Positions 8,966 through 17,603 of a stretch of 64,000 nt of DNA are shown here, piece after piece. The notes under the pieces were generated by a model. It worked only from the letters and a program-made list of their open reading frames with translations. It ran no database searches and was not told the origin of the DNA. Both the position numbers and the translations under genes were made by a program. Source of the stretch: Fulvivirga ligni (GTDB lineage Bacteria; Bacteroidota; Bacteroidia; Cytophagales; Cyclobacteriaceae); the NCBI RefSeq assembly GCF_021389935.1, contig NZ_CP089979.1, positions 1 to 64,000 of the forward strand, read 5' to 3'. Within the stretch, counting starts at the first letter, position 1, and every line of letters begins with the position of its first letter.

Positions 8966-9315
8966 TACAATAAAGTATTTAAGTGAAAATAATTATGTAA
9001 TGCCTTCTAGGTTTTAGGGATTAAGAAGTCCAGCTAGGTTGAGCGTGAGGTAAAAAGGGCACCGGTTTAAGGTGTGATAGCTTGCTACTTTATTCATACA
9101 AACCTTATTTTTTGGAATAATTGATATTACTTCCTACTTGATAAAGCTGGCTAACTAAGTACAGGCGAACACAGGCATTCTAAACCTGATAGTCGTGAAA
9201 ATCGACAGATTGTAACAGATAGCAGGGATATCCTATCAGATCCCTACCGATGCTCTTTCCAAAAGAAATAATTATACTTGTCTACAGAAATAAGCACAAC
9301 GGTAATTGATAGGTA
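8966..9315. other. Intergenic, nothing recognised
   Basis: About 350 bases between divergent genes. I see no gene, RNA or clear repeat. Promoters of both neighbours must lie here. Confidence 0.4.
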
Positions 9316-9576
9316 ATGAAAGAAAGTATAGAGCGCCACATGGCAAAAGACCTTACTGTTAAAGACTTCTTAAGTTTAATAATTAATAGCTCAACAGATT
9401 TAGCAGGTGAAAACTATTTATTAGTGACATATAGCGTTCTATCTGGAGCCACCAGAGTTGCCACAGAAACAATAAATTACTGTGTTGATCACGGATTTGT
9501 GAAAGAAAATAAAAAGGGTCAATCCACAGAATATAGTATAACAGAAAAAGGAAGAGAATTTTATAAAAGCAAGTAA
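9316..9576 (+). CDS. Small winged-helix-like protein
   Basis: 86 residues. The C-terminal part TINYCVDHGFVKENKKGQSTEYSITEKGREFYKSK has the shape of a winged-helix wing (helix, two strands, then ITEKGREFY), as in small regulators of the PadR/MarR-like type or predicted transcription factors. The N-terminus (LTVKDFLSLIINSSTDLAGENYLL) is helical. Alone on the plus strand. Function unknown. Confidence 0.5.
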   Translation: MKESIERHMAKDLTVKDFLSLIINSSTDLAGENYLLVTYSVLSGATRVATETINYCVDHGFVKENKKGQSTEYSITEKGREFYKSK

Positions 9577-9650
9577 GGATGTGGTTTCCTAATTAAAATT
9601 TACTTGATGATTGATCGTATAAATTTTCGGGCGAATAAAAGTCCTAGTTA

Positions 9651-10025
9651 TTAGTTAGGACCTGCTGTAGAATAATCTTGAATTAAGATATCGAGTGGTA
9701 TTTGTAAAGCTTCATGAGCCTTTCTAATCATGGTTAAGCTAAGTTTTCTTTTACGATTTAAAACCAAAGAAGCTTTTGCTTTATCACCAAAAATATGGGC
9801 AACTTCATTTTGATTAAAATCTCTTTCCTCCATCACATACTTGATAGATTCGATGGGGTCTAACTTAGGTAAAGGAAACTCTCTATCTTCATAATCTTCA
9901 ATGAGAATAGCTAGTAATTCAAGTCTATCTCCATCAGGTGTGCCCTTTTGAGCATCGAATATCTTTTCAGCCTCTTGAAGAGCCTGTAAATATTCATTTT
10001 CAGTCCTTATGGGTTTGAGTTCCAA
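9651..10025 (-). CDS. higA: HigA-family antitoxin
   Basis: 124 residues. The N-terminus is MELKPIRTENEYLQALQEAEKIF..., the typical start of HigA antitoxins (LxxIRTExDYxxALxxIExLF), followed by a DYEDREFPLPKLDPIESIKYVMEER segment and a C-terminal XRE HTH (about 70-115: NQNEVAHIFGDKAKASLVLNRKRKLSLTMIRKAHEAL). It lies 26 bases after the toxin gene, the usual toxin-first order of higBA. It would bind HigB and repress the operon. Confidence 0.85.
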   Translation of the reverse strand: MELKPIRTENEYLQALQEAEKIFDAQKGTPDGDRLELLAILIEDYEDREFPLPKLDPIESIKYVMEERDFNQNEVAHIFGDKAKASLVLNRKRKLSLTMIRKAHEALQIPLDILIQDYSTAGPN

Positions 10026-10051
10026 TGTTGTATAATTAAATGTAATGTCTC

Positions 10052-10345
10052 TTATATTGTCTCTGGGTTAATGTTGTTATAGTCGGCATGGGTACCAATG
10101 AATCTGATATAGACAATTGAAGTAGAGAAATTAAAAGCTACTACCAATCGAAACTTATTTTTAGCGATGTTAAAGATTGCCCTATTATTATCGATAATCC
10201 TACTTTTATTAAATAGCTCGGTAATGTCATTAGGCTTCTCTATTTGAGCCGATTTCATTGATTTAATCCATAAAACTAGTCCTGTCTTGCTAGTTGGGTT
10301 CTTTTTGTGAAAATTGTGAAGAGTACCTACAGAGATTATTCTCAT
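10052..10345 (-). CDS. higB: HigB-family mRNA interferase toxin
   Basis: 97 residues: MRIISVGTLHNFHKKNP, then an IDNNRAIFNIAKNKFRLVVAFNF core and C-terminal VYIRFIGTHADYNNI. The pattern (N-x-R-x-VFNI..NKYRL...Y....V.I.F.GTHxxYD) is that of HigB toxins of the RelE-like fold, which cleave mRNA on the ribosome. Paired with higA directly downstream. Confidence 0.85.
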   Translation of the reverse strand: MRIISVGTLHNFHKKNPTSKTGLVLWIKSMKSAQIEKPNDITELFNKSRIIDNNRAIFNIAKNKFRLVVAFNFSTSIVYIRFIGTHADYNNINPETI

Positions 10346-10416
10346 GTTGCTTAAATTTTGTTAAATAAATAAATTCTCTGCTTTCCATAATCTTACTGGT
10401 TTAAAGTCATTATATT

Positions 10417-10439
10417 ATAACTGGATTATACTCAGTTAT
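10417..10439. promoter_or_regulatory. Inverted repeat upstream of higBA
   Basis: ATAACTG (10417-10423) and CAGTTAT (10433-10439) are perfect 7-base arms 9 bases apart, 72 bases upstream of the higB start. A plausible HigA operator. Confidence 0.4.
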
Positions 10440-10478
10440 GCGCCATTATAAAGTTACAAAAAGTTTCCAATATGGAAA

Positions 10479-11210
10479 CTAATTAATTGAAATATTTATC
10501 TCTCTCTTTCTACGAAAATGATCGCCATAATATTTTTTCAGTTTTTGCTTGCCCTTATATAGCTGCTGAGCCACTGAAGCTTTTGAAATATTGAGTTCCT
10601 CTGCTATTTCAATGGATTTCTTGTTTTCAAGAATAAACTTTTTAATCACCTGGAGAGTAATAGAAGGCTTCACCTTTTGAGGACCTTGACTTAGAAGCCT
10701 GTGAAGTGTAGCAGTAGAGATTTTATGGTGATTGCAGAATTCTCGAGTGCTCAAGCCACCTGATTTGTACTCTTTTAATAGCCATACTTGTTTTTCATAA
10801 GCCAGGACAGAACCTTTTCTACCATTAGGAGGAAATATTGAATGGAGAATAGATTCGAGATGATCATTATATTTCTCTTCCATGGAAACAGAAGCATATT
10901 CGGCTGGCTCAGAAATAGTATCAAAGGAATCAGAGGAAAAGGCTGGATTTTCTATATACTCATGATATAGATACGATCTATTTTTAGCTCGGATATGAGC
11001 GGCCTTTGATTGCAATATAAAATATGTAGTTCTTTTACCTTTTAGCAAGTTGAAATACTTGTCTGGCTTGGATAAGATCTCATAAGAATAGTCCTGGAGT
11101 AAGTCATTTTGTAAATCACCATCAGTAAAAAATTTTGTAATTATTTTCTTTGCGTAGGACAGTGATTCATTAAATCGAGATTGAAATACTTTTTGATCGA
11201 ACTGGCTCAT
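10479..11210 (-). CDS. Sigma-70-like / HTH protein of unknown role
   Basis: 243 residues. The N-terminal helices (about 12-50: ESLSYAKKIITKFFTDGDLQNDLLQDYSYEIL) resemble sigma region 2 of ECF factors, and the C-terminus (about 195-232: ENKKSIEIAEELNISKASVAQQLYKGKQKLKKYY) resembles region 4. Between them is an extra HTH with a transposase-like look (YEKQVWLLKEYKSGGLSTREFCNHHKISTATLHRLLSQG, about 138-176). No anti-sigma gene is adjacent. It could be a diverged sigma factor or a DNA-binding regulator. Its overall plan (sigma 2-like, two C-terminal HTHs) is similar to the sigma gene at 57110-57892. Confidence 0.45.
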   Translation of the reverse strand: MSQFDQKVFQSRFNESLSYAKKIITKFFTDGDLQNDLLQDYSYEILSKPDKYFNLLKGKRTTYFILQSKAAHIRAKNRSYLYHEYIENPAFSSDSFDTISEPAEYASVSMEEKYNDHLESILHSIFPPNGRKGSVLAYEKQVWLLKEYKSGGLSTREFCNHHKISTATLHRLLSQGPQKVKPSITLQVIKKFILENKKSIEIAEELNISKASVAQQLYKGKQKLKKYYGDHFRRKREINISIN

Positions 11211-11424
11211 GATTACAAATTTTTAGATTCAAGAAAACCATGATTTGCAATGCAACCGAACTAGAGTATATATTAAATATTAATAGCAGTTTCGAAAACC
11301 TCTAATCATTAGAGCTACACTGAATTCTATTAATAATAAGGTTGGATAGCTAGAAATTCAAAAGGCGCAATAACCTTATACTTTGGAATAAATAAACTAC
11401 TTATTGACACATGAAATAAAAAAA

Positions 11425-11446
11425 TTATCTCATATATATGAGATAA
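11425..11446. promoter_or_regulatory. Perfect 22-base palindrome in the 11211-11491 intergenic region
   Basis: Arms TTATCTCATAT and ATATGAGATAA meet without a spacer. It lies 46 bases past the stop of the ShosT-like gene and about 215 bases upstream of the gene at 11210. Could be an operator or an A+T-rich terminator. Nothing else was recognised in this 280-base region. Confidence 0.45.
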
Positions 11447-11491
11447 GAATAGAAAACTTCTTGCTCAACCCACAGATTTTATAGTTAACTA

Positions 11492-12154
11492 TTATAGACT
11501 ATTTATATCTTGCCTTGTGGTTTTACCTGTGGTGCTGTTAAATGTGATAATTCCACTTTGTGGTTGAGTAATGATGTCCAAGGTTTTATGCTCTTCAAGA
11601 CCTTTGGTCACAAAAACAGAAAAAAGCATAATATTTTGGCCACTATAATATTTTTGTAAATCAAGAAAACAAGCATAGCTAGTTCTACCTAAGGTCACTA
11701 CATCATCTACTAGTATAATATTATTGGTATGGATAATCTCTGGTGAGATTTGTAAAGAAGCCCGATGTTCATGAACTTCAGATCTATCTTTTGCTGAGGA
11801 TCGTGAAGAAGATGCAGAAATACGCTTAGTTCTTTGAATAATTTCAATAGAGGTATTAGCAAGATTGTTTTTGACTAATTCATCCGCAATAATTTTTGCT
11901 GGCCATATTCCTCCATTCAATAATGGAGTGCTTCTTGGAATTGGGATTAAAGTGGTATTGGGCCCTAAAAAACCTTCGAAAAAAGATAAGTTTTTGTTTA
12001 TTGCGCCTATCACAGAATTTATGGTTGATTGCCTTCCAGCTTTAAGTGCTGCGCAAATTTGACGGGATTGTTCTCCCTTCTCGCCAGTATTTTTGGATAG
12101 GTAATTTGCTATTCCAGCGTAGTTTAATGAATTTGTTCCATCTCCAGCACACAC
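11492..12154 (-). CDS. Phosphoribosyltransferase-domain toxin, ShosT-like
   Basis: 220 residues, GTG start overlapping the upstream stop (TAGTG). It has a ComF/type I phosphoribosyltransferase core: TTLIPIPRSTP (about 66-76) and the PRPP-binding loop NNIILVDDVVTLGRTSYACFL (about 144-164; the two aspartates then T-x-G-x-T). In ShosTA-type defence modules a PRTase-domain toxin is paired with a DprA-like antitoxin; here the same pair lies in tandem. Length and motif are intact. An alternative is a competence-related ComF protein, but neither this gene's position nor its partner fits a standard competence locus. Confidence 0.65.
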   Translation of the reverse strand: MCAGDGTNSLNYAGIANYLSKNTGEKGEQSRQICAALKAGRQSTINSVIGAINKNLSFFEGFLGPNTTLIPIPRSTPLLNGGIWPAKIIADELVKNNLANTSIEIIQRTKRISASSSRSSAKDRSEVHEHRASLQISPEIIHTNNIILVDDVVTLGRTSYACFLDLQKYYSGQNIMLFSVFVTKGLEEHKTLDIITQPQSGIITFNSTTGKTTRQDINSL

Positions 12155-12834
12155 TATTCTAACACCGCTTCTTTATTCGAAATGAGATAAGGAACTTCTT
12201 CTAATAGTTCCTGATAATTACCTCTAGTTAACTTTTGAGCTCCATATTCAAGCATTTCATTTGGCCAAGATAAATTATTCTCAGTGAAAAGATTCTCAAG
12301 TAAAAACAGCTTACGACCTAACCTAAGTGCTTCCCAACCTTGGTGCCTAGTACCACTCTGCTCACTAGCTTCGATAATGATAGTTGCATCACTAATCAAA
12401 GCCATAGTGCGATTGCGTAAAATAAAATTCTTGGGTTGGGTAGGGTGTCCTTCAGAAAACTGAGAAATACAAAGGTGATGGTTCATTATCTCCAGCTGAA
12501 GGTTCTGATTATTTTTAGGATAAAATTGTTCTAATGAAGTACCTATAACTGCAATAGTCTTTCCACCATTATTAATGGCTGTGGTATGCGCAATTGTATC
12601 GACCCCTTGGGCAAGACCACTAACTACGGTGAAATTATGGTTAGTGAGGTATTTGGTTATTATTTCAGCTCTTTTCAATCCTTTATGAGATATTTTCCGA
12701 GAACCAACAACAGAAACCTTGCGCTGGGATTTCAATAGATCTAAATCCCCAGAGTAATAGAGCTTATTAGGCGCATTTTTTAATTCATTAGAACTAAAAT
12801 CACTTAAATACTCATTTGTTAGAACAGATTTCAT
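12154..12834 (-). CDS. DprA/Smf-like protein, ShosA-like antitoxin
   Basis: 226 residues. Rossmann-type DprA core: SVVGSRKISHKGLKRAEII (about 40-58), VVSGLAQGVDTIAHTTAI (about 69-86), TIAVIGTSLEQFYPKNN (about 92-108), FILRNRTMALISDATIIIEASEQSGT (about 136-161). This is the nucleotide/ssDNA-binding domain of DprA, without the N-terminal SAM-like and C-terminal winged domains of housekeeping DprA (usually well over 300 residues). The short form next to a PRTase gene, with a 1-base overlap, points to a ShosTA-type toxin-antitoxin defence pair. Confidence 0.7.
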   Translation of the reverse strand: MKSVLTNEYLSDFSSNELKNAPNKLYYSGDLDLLKSQRKVSVVGSRKISHKGLKRAEIITKYLTNHNFTVVSGLAQGVDTIAHTTAINNGGKTIAVIGTSLEQFYPKNNQNLQLEIMNHHLCISQFSEGHPTQPKNFILRNRTMALISDATIIIEASEQSGTRHQGWEALRLGRKLFLLENLFTENNLSWPNEMLEYGAQKLTRGNYQELLEEVPYLISNKEAVLE

Positions 12835-12974
12835 CGTAATTAAGATAGTAAATTATTTACTTTTGCAACAATTAATTGTGGCTTATCAGCTATAAGTCTT
12901 CAAAGTACCATTGATAAGAATAAACACCTAAATTAGTGAACGTGTATAATGTTTCACTTCACATGCTAGTTGAG

Positions 12975-13253
12975 TCATTTATCTGAAATACTCAAATTAT
13001 ACTTGGACAGATTTTGAAGAAAAGTCTCTAATTGTTCAATGGCTTCTAATACATCCGCATTACGATAATTAAATTTTGAATCCTTCAATAATTTCCCATC
13101 TCTTCGGGTTAAGAATGCCTGGAAAATTTTATATTCCGTATCTGTACATCTTTCTTTTAAAGTGATGAAGCCTTTAGTATTAGCATCATGACTATAATTG
13201 TCCATTCTCAGCCATTGTTGCTCTTCACTAAATTCCAGTCTATAATGTTCCAT
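12975..13253 (-). CDS. Small hypothetical protein
   Basis: 92 residues, ATG at 13253. MEHYRLEFSEEQQWLRMDNY..., then a helical C-terminus (ADVLEAIEQLETFLQNLSKYNL). No known motif, signal peptide or membrane span. It lies between the DprA gene and the DUF4209 gene on the same strand, 106 bases from the latter. Could be an accessory of either. Confidence 0.5.
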   Translation of the reverse strand: MEHYRLEFSEEQQWLRMDNYSHDANTKGFITLKERCTDTEYKIFQAFLTRRDGKLLKDSKFNYRNADVLEAIEQLETFLQNLSKYNLSISDK

Positions 13254-13359
13254 TTATATTAATTTTTTTTGCTTTCCTCATAATATACGAGCATATAAGC
13301 TATATTATTTTTCGAGGTGAATTTAATTATTTAATAATGAAAATGACTGGCAGTGTTTT

Positions 13360-15282
13360 TTAATTATTTGTGTCATCATTATTACTTTCTTCTTCCACAA
13401 ATCGGTATTTCACAAAACGCAATATTATGGTAAAAACAACTATGATCTTGTCAAAGTCGTAATCATGAATGTCCAATAAACCATGAGCAACCTTATTTCT
13501 TAAATTTTGTCCTACTTTTTCGCTCAACACAAACTTGATAAATAGTCTGTCGTCCTCACTGAATCCAGTAGGACTTTCTGGTTCATCTTTTATATCGGCC
13601 AAGATATCATCTATGTTTTTTTCCATTACTATTCCTTTATCCTTTGGTTTAAAGGTAGGAATACCTAGATGCTCACACATGTATCGTAATAAGGCTTCAA
13701 CCTTAAGTGTCAAAGAGTCATTTAAGACAACTGCATTGAATTCGTAGTCTTTATCTTTTGACCAAGCTTCTAGTTCATTAAAAAGTAGGCGAATTGGAGG
13801 AATCAATATTTCAACTGGCTTTATATTGCGTAAAATTCCATTATAGTTTCTTGAAATCGGTGCACTTAGCCAAGAATTTGATAAGAATTCAATTGTAGCG
13901 TCAAAATTAATTTTATCATTCTTGTAAGCTTGAATGAAATAATATGTTAGCCATTGTACACCTATTTGATAGTGAAAACCATAGGTTTGCCAAAACGAAA
14001 AGAGCTTTCTTTCTTCTTCAGTAGTATATTTTGCAATTGTATTTCCAAATTTGTCCACAACAGAATTTCCGAAAAATCTTAAGGAACCGTTCTGCGAAAA
14101 TGATTCTTCTGAACTTTTTTCAATTACTTCGAGGCTTGAAAACATTTGTGAAATAGATAAGGTCTGTAATATTTCCTGAGGACTTTTTGCTTCAATTTCT
14201 TTATTAATATTTTCAGCAACAGCCTTTACATGATCTTGATCTAGCTCTTGTTGAACAGTTCCAAAATTACCCGTTCCTCTTATTTCTTGATACCACTTTG
14301 CTAAGCGCTCTATATTTTCTTCATCTTTCAATTCCCTATAAAGGCGTAGTGCGTCTTCAACAAATCCTATCGCAGCCAATTGTCTAGGCGTACCTTCAGC
14401 CTCCTTCGCTAATTGCTCATACAATTCGGCTTTTCTTTTTTTATAGTTGAAATACTCTAATCCCGCTTTTTGATCCAAAACACTTGAGGAATTAAGGATG
14501 TAAATAGCTCCCCACTTGTATTTCTTTGCTTGTGTTTCAACCCCCACTAAATTTTGTTTTAGAATATTTTCCGGTATGATCTCATTTTTGACATATTTAT
14601 AATTGTCAACAAACAATTGTGTTACATCTAGTAAAATTCGGAGGGCGTCATCTCTATCTAAATCCCATCCATTGTGTAGCTCTATCAACCATGAAGCAAT
14701 ATTGTTTTTTAAATCGTGAAACTTTGATCGAATTCCAATTTGGAGAGCCGCTTTGATAGCTTGGTAAAGATGAATAATGTAGCGTTTATTCTTTTCTGAA
14801 GATAATGTTTTATCCTTATATGATTTAGCAAGTTCAAATAAGTCACCACCAAGCTGTTTTTTGAAATCATTATGACGTGAGAAAACAGTTGAATTTTGAA
14901 AATATAGGATTAAACCAAAGTGTGTTTTGGCGTAAAGATTTTTAGTGCTTTTATATCTTTCTTCAATATATTTGAAGTCGTTTTCAGTAAACTGGGTTAT
15001 ATCTGGCCAAACAATAGGAACTTTTTCTCCTTCCTCATTTTTTACTCTTCCACTCATTTGCCCAGTCACACCTTTAACTTTTCCAGTTTCAGAATCTTGG
15101 TCAAAGGACACCCTCAAAGCAAAGCACTGTCGTTCTAATTCAGACTTTTTTAAAATTTCAGTTAACCCTTCTTTATTAAGTATTTCATTTACTCTTTGTA
15201 ACTCTTTAATAATATCATGTTGATTGGTAACATCAAGCGGAACAGAATCTAACTTATTATGAAATTCTTCTAAAGCATTCAT
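13360..15282 (-). CDS. DUF4209 protein (C-terminal HEPN-like)
   Basis: 640 residues from the ATG at 15282; an in-frame ATG at 15309 is less likely. Mostly helical. The C-terminal region (about 545-630) has LKVEALLRYMCEHLGI and, near the end, LRNKVAHGLLDIHDYDFDKIIVVFTIILRFVKYR, the signature of DUF4209, where the R-N-K-V-A-H-G helix is HEPN-like. Such proteins occur in defence islands and may have RNase activity, though here that is inference. Stands alone between a small gene and the STAND ATPase cluster. Confidence 0.65.
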   Translation of the reverse strand: MNALEEFHNKLDSVPLDVTNQHDIIKELQRVNEILNKEGLTEILKKSELERQCFALRVSFDQDSETGKVKGVTGQMSGRVKNEEGEKVPIVWPDITQFTENDFKYIEERYKSTKNLYAKTHFGLILYFQNSTVFSRHNDFKKQLGGDLFELAKSYKDKTLSSEKNKRYIIHLYQAIKAALQIGIRSKFHDLKNNIASWLIELHNGWDLDRDDALRILLDVTQLFVDNYKYVKNEIIPENILKQNLVGVETQAKKYKWGAIYILNSSSVLDQKAGLEYFNYKKRKAELYEQLAKEAEGTPRQLAAIGFVEDALRLYRELKDEENIERLAKWYQEIRGTGNFGTVQQELDQDHVKAVAENINKEIEAKSPQEILQTLSISQMFSSLEVIEKSSEESFSQNGSLRFFGNSVVDKFGNTIAKYTTEEERKLFSFWQTYGFHYQIGVQWLTYYFIQAYKNDKINFDATIEFLSNSWLSAPISRNYNGILRNIKPVEILIPPIRLLFNELEAWSKDKDYEFNAVVLNDSLTLKVEALLRYMCEHLGIPTFKPKDKGIVMEKNIDDILADIKDEPESPTGFSEDDRLFIKFVLSEKVGQNLRNKVAHGLLDIHDYDFDKIIVVFTIILRFVKYRFVEEESNNDDTNN

Positions 15283-15538
15283 TTTTGTCGTATTATAGGT
15301 CAATCTCACTAATTTAAAATTAAAAATGTATAAGGGCAGTGGGTAGGGCTTTGAAAGTCTGAGCCGAATAGCGAAGTCAGTCTATACGTAAGCAGTGGTA
15401 AACATACATGGCGAGCATGTCGGCGACGGAATAATAACCTTCAGCCTTCTGAGATGAATCAATATTATCATTTTCATAGATCACCCAAAACATTATCTTT
15501 CTTATATAACTTTTGAAGTTGTTTCACCTCAGTTAAGC

Positions 15539-17603
15539 TTAAAAGAGTTCATTGAGTATTTTCTCCTTATTACTTATAAATCTAAAATCGGTGATTATTA
15601 TATCAAATGATTGTAATAGCTTTTTTCGCATCTCTTTGCTCCTATCGTCATGATCAGTAATTGTCTCATAAGTTGAGACAATAAAATTAAGGGCTTTATC
15701 TTCAACTTGATAGTGGTGTAGGTCTCCTAATTGTAGTTTATTATTAGTTAGGGCAAATTCAAATAATTCAACTGCCATAAAAGGAAATTTACTATTTTGG
15801 GTAAGCAAATATTTAATTAATTGATCTGTTAATTTAAAATATTTAGACTTGATGAGTTTTTTAATGATTTTGTATAAGTCCTGAAGTGCGACATGTCCGG
15901 CATCGCTGAAATGCCAAAAAATGTCATTGAAATCCTCCTTATCGGCCTTTAGTAAGATTAATTCTAGTAAATAGTCACTCTTTTTTTTAGAGTCCTCAAC
16001 TTTATAATAATTACTTAAAATTTCTCCTATGGCTTTAGAACGGTTATAATTAGTAGAATCTAAAAACATTGGTAGTAACTCTTCGGCTCCTTCTTGCTCG
16101 TAGAGATATGAGTCATAAAGAATTGTAAATAAATAATCACTGTCTTCACTGCCCATAGAACCTGACTCAATCAACAACCTAATTGGTGCATCTAATATTC
16201 TAATCCCATTAGTTCGGAAGTATGGCAATGACTGGATAGCTGTAGCAATAACATGTATATTAGTTTCTTTAACAAATGAGGTTACATAAAGATCATGAGC
16301 CTCATCTCTATTCAATCTATTGAGATAATGGAAGCGAAAGTAGATTGCGGCTCGAGATTCTGGAGGCCCATTCTCCAAAATGTATGCAACAGTATCGAAT
16401 ATAGTTTTCTTAAAACTATTATCACGAGTACGAAGCAGATTGTTAACCGCATCACCATGTAAAGTATTTATGGCTGTTGTATAAAGCCCATTTATACTAG
16501 TATTGGCATTATCAGCAACAAAAGTAGCTGCGTTTTCATTTTTTAAATCGTAAGCTAGTTTTTACAAGATAGTTAATTACCTTCAAGGATGTCTTATCTT
16601 GATTAACAAGACTACCCGCTAAGGATGTGATATATACTTCTTGATTAGAAAAATCCTTTTCCAGAACATTCTCAAACAAAGGCAAAATCAAGTTCAAATC
16701 TGCACCCGATTGGGTCCAGCCGTAGAGTCCGCTTATAGCATATTCAATGGGGAGATTATCTGATTCTATAACCGCTTTTATTATTTCTAACTTTTCCGTT
16801 GAGGGATATTGCTTAACAATATTTCCAAATTCTGATGCTAGCTCTGATCTGCCTCCTTTTAAGAAATCCATTCCCCACCTATCTTCGTCAGTATCATATT
16901 TTCTGAAAGACATTAGCCAATGCTTCTTCTTCATAAAATTTTGCGCACCTGACGGAATAGGACTGTGAACGGCACCAGAAATTACACTCCGCCTCTTTGG
17001 AATATCCTTATGTTTTGAGAATTTTCTTCTCAATTCCATTAGAGACATTTTCAAGTCTGGGTTAGATTGAATTATATCTATGGGCATTCTTTGTAACCAA
17101 TAATATTTAGATAGACCCCATTCAAAGCGAAGTATGGTTTTACCCTCGTCAGTAGTCCAGAATCTTAATTCTTTTTTATCTCTATAGCTTCGTATGGTAT
17201 TCAGTATGATATTTTGCTGTTCGGCATTCATATGCGGAAAACTCTTCTCAACTAATGATCTCAATTCGTATTCCAGATCATCGCGATAAGTCAAAAGCCC
17301 TAAGTGCTTAAAATGGTTGAACAATTCTATAATTTCATTGGTAAATTTATCCTCATTACCATTTAAGGAAAAGGTTAACAATCTAAGAATGGTATCGTGA
17401 TTTGATGACTTAAGTCTATGGAAGAACTCTAAGAAATCGTCAATGTGAGTTGACGCAGTTGCCTTTAGACAACGAGCGAGCATTTGGTATAAAAATTCCT
17501 GAGCACCAATATGGTCATTATTATGTAATTCAATTCGACTATAAGTCCAATCTCTTATCAAGCCATTTTGAGTGCCAGAATCTTTATAAAGATCATTCCT
17601 CAT
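15539..17603 (-). pseudogene. Helical-repeat protein of the STAND/Mrr locus, frameshifted
   Basis: Two open frames (17603-16536 and 16378-15539) join into one protein of about 688 residues if one A is removed from the AAAAA run near 16555-16559: the frame then reads NYLVKLAYDLKNENAATFVAD and continues unbroken through 16379-16535 to ENGPPESRAAIYFRFHYLN. The protein is all-helical with no motif I recognise, like the C-terminal repeat arms of large STAND defence proteins. Its ATG overlaps the stop of the ATPase gene by 11 bases. The 5-A run suggests a sequencing error, phase variation or a recent knock-out. Confidence 0.7.

Noticed and set aside
10317-10333. Guide match GGTACTCTT in the higB start region
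   Set aside because: Nine bases only, inside coding sequence, no further pairing.
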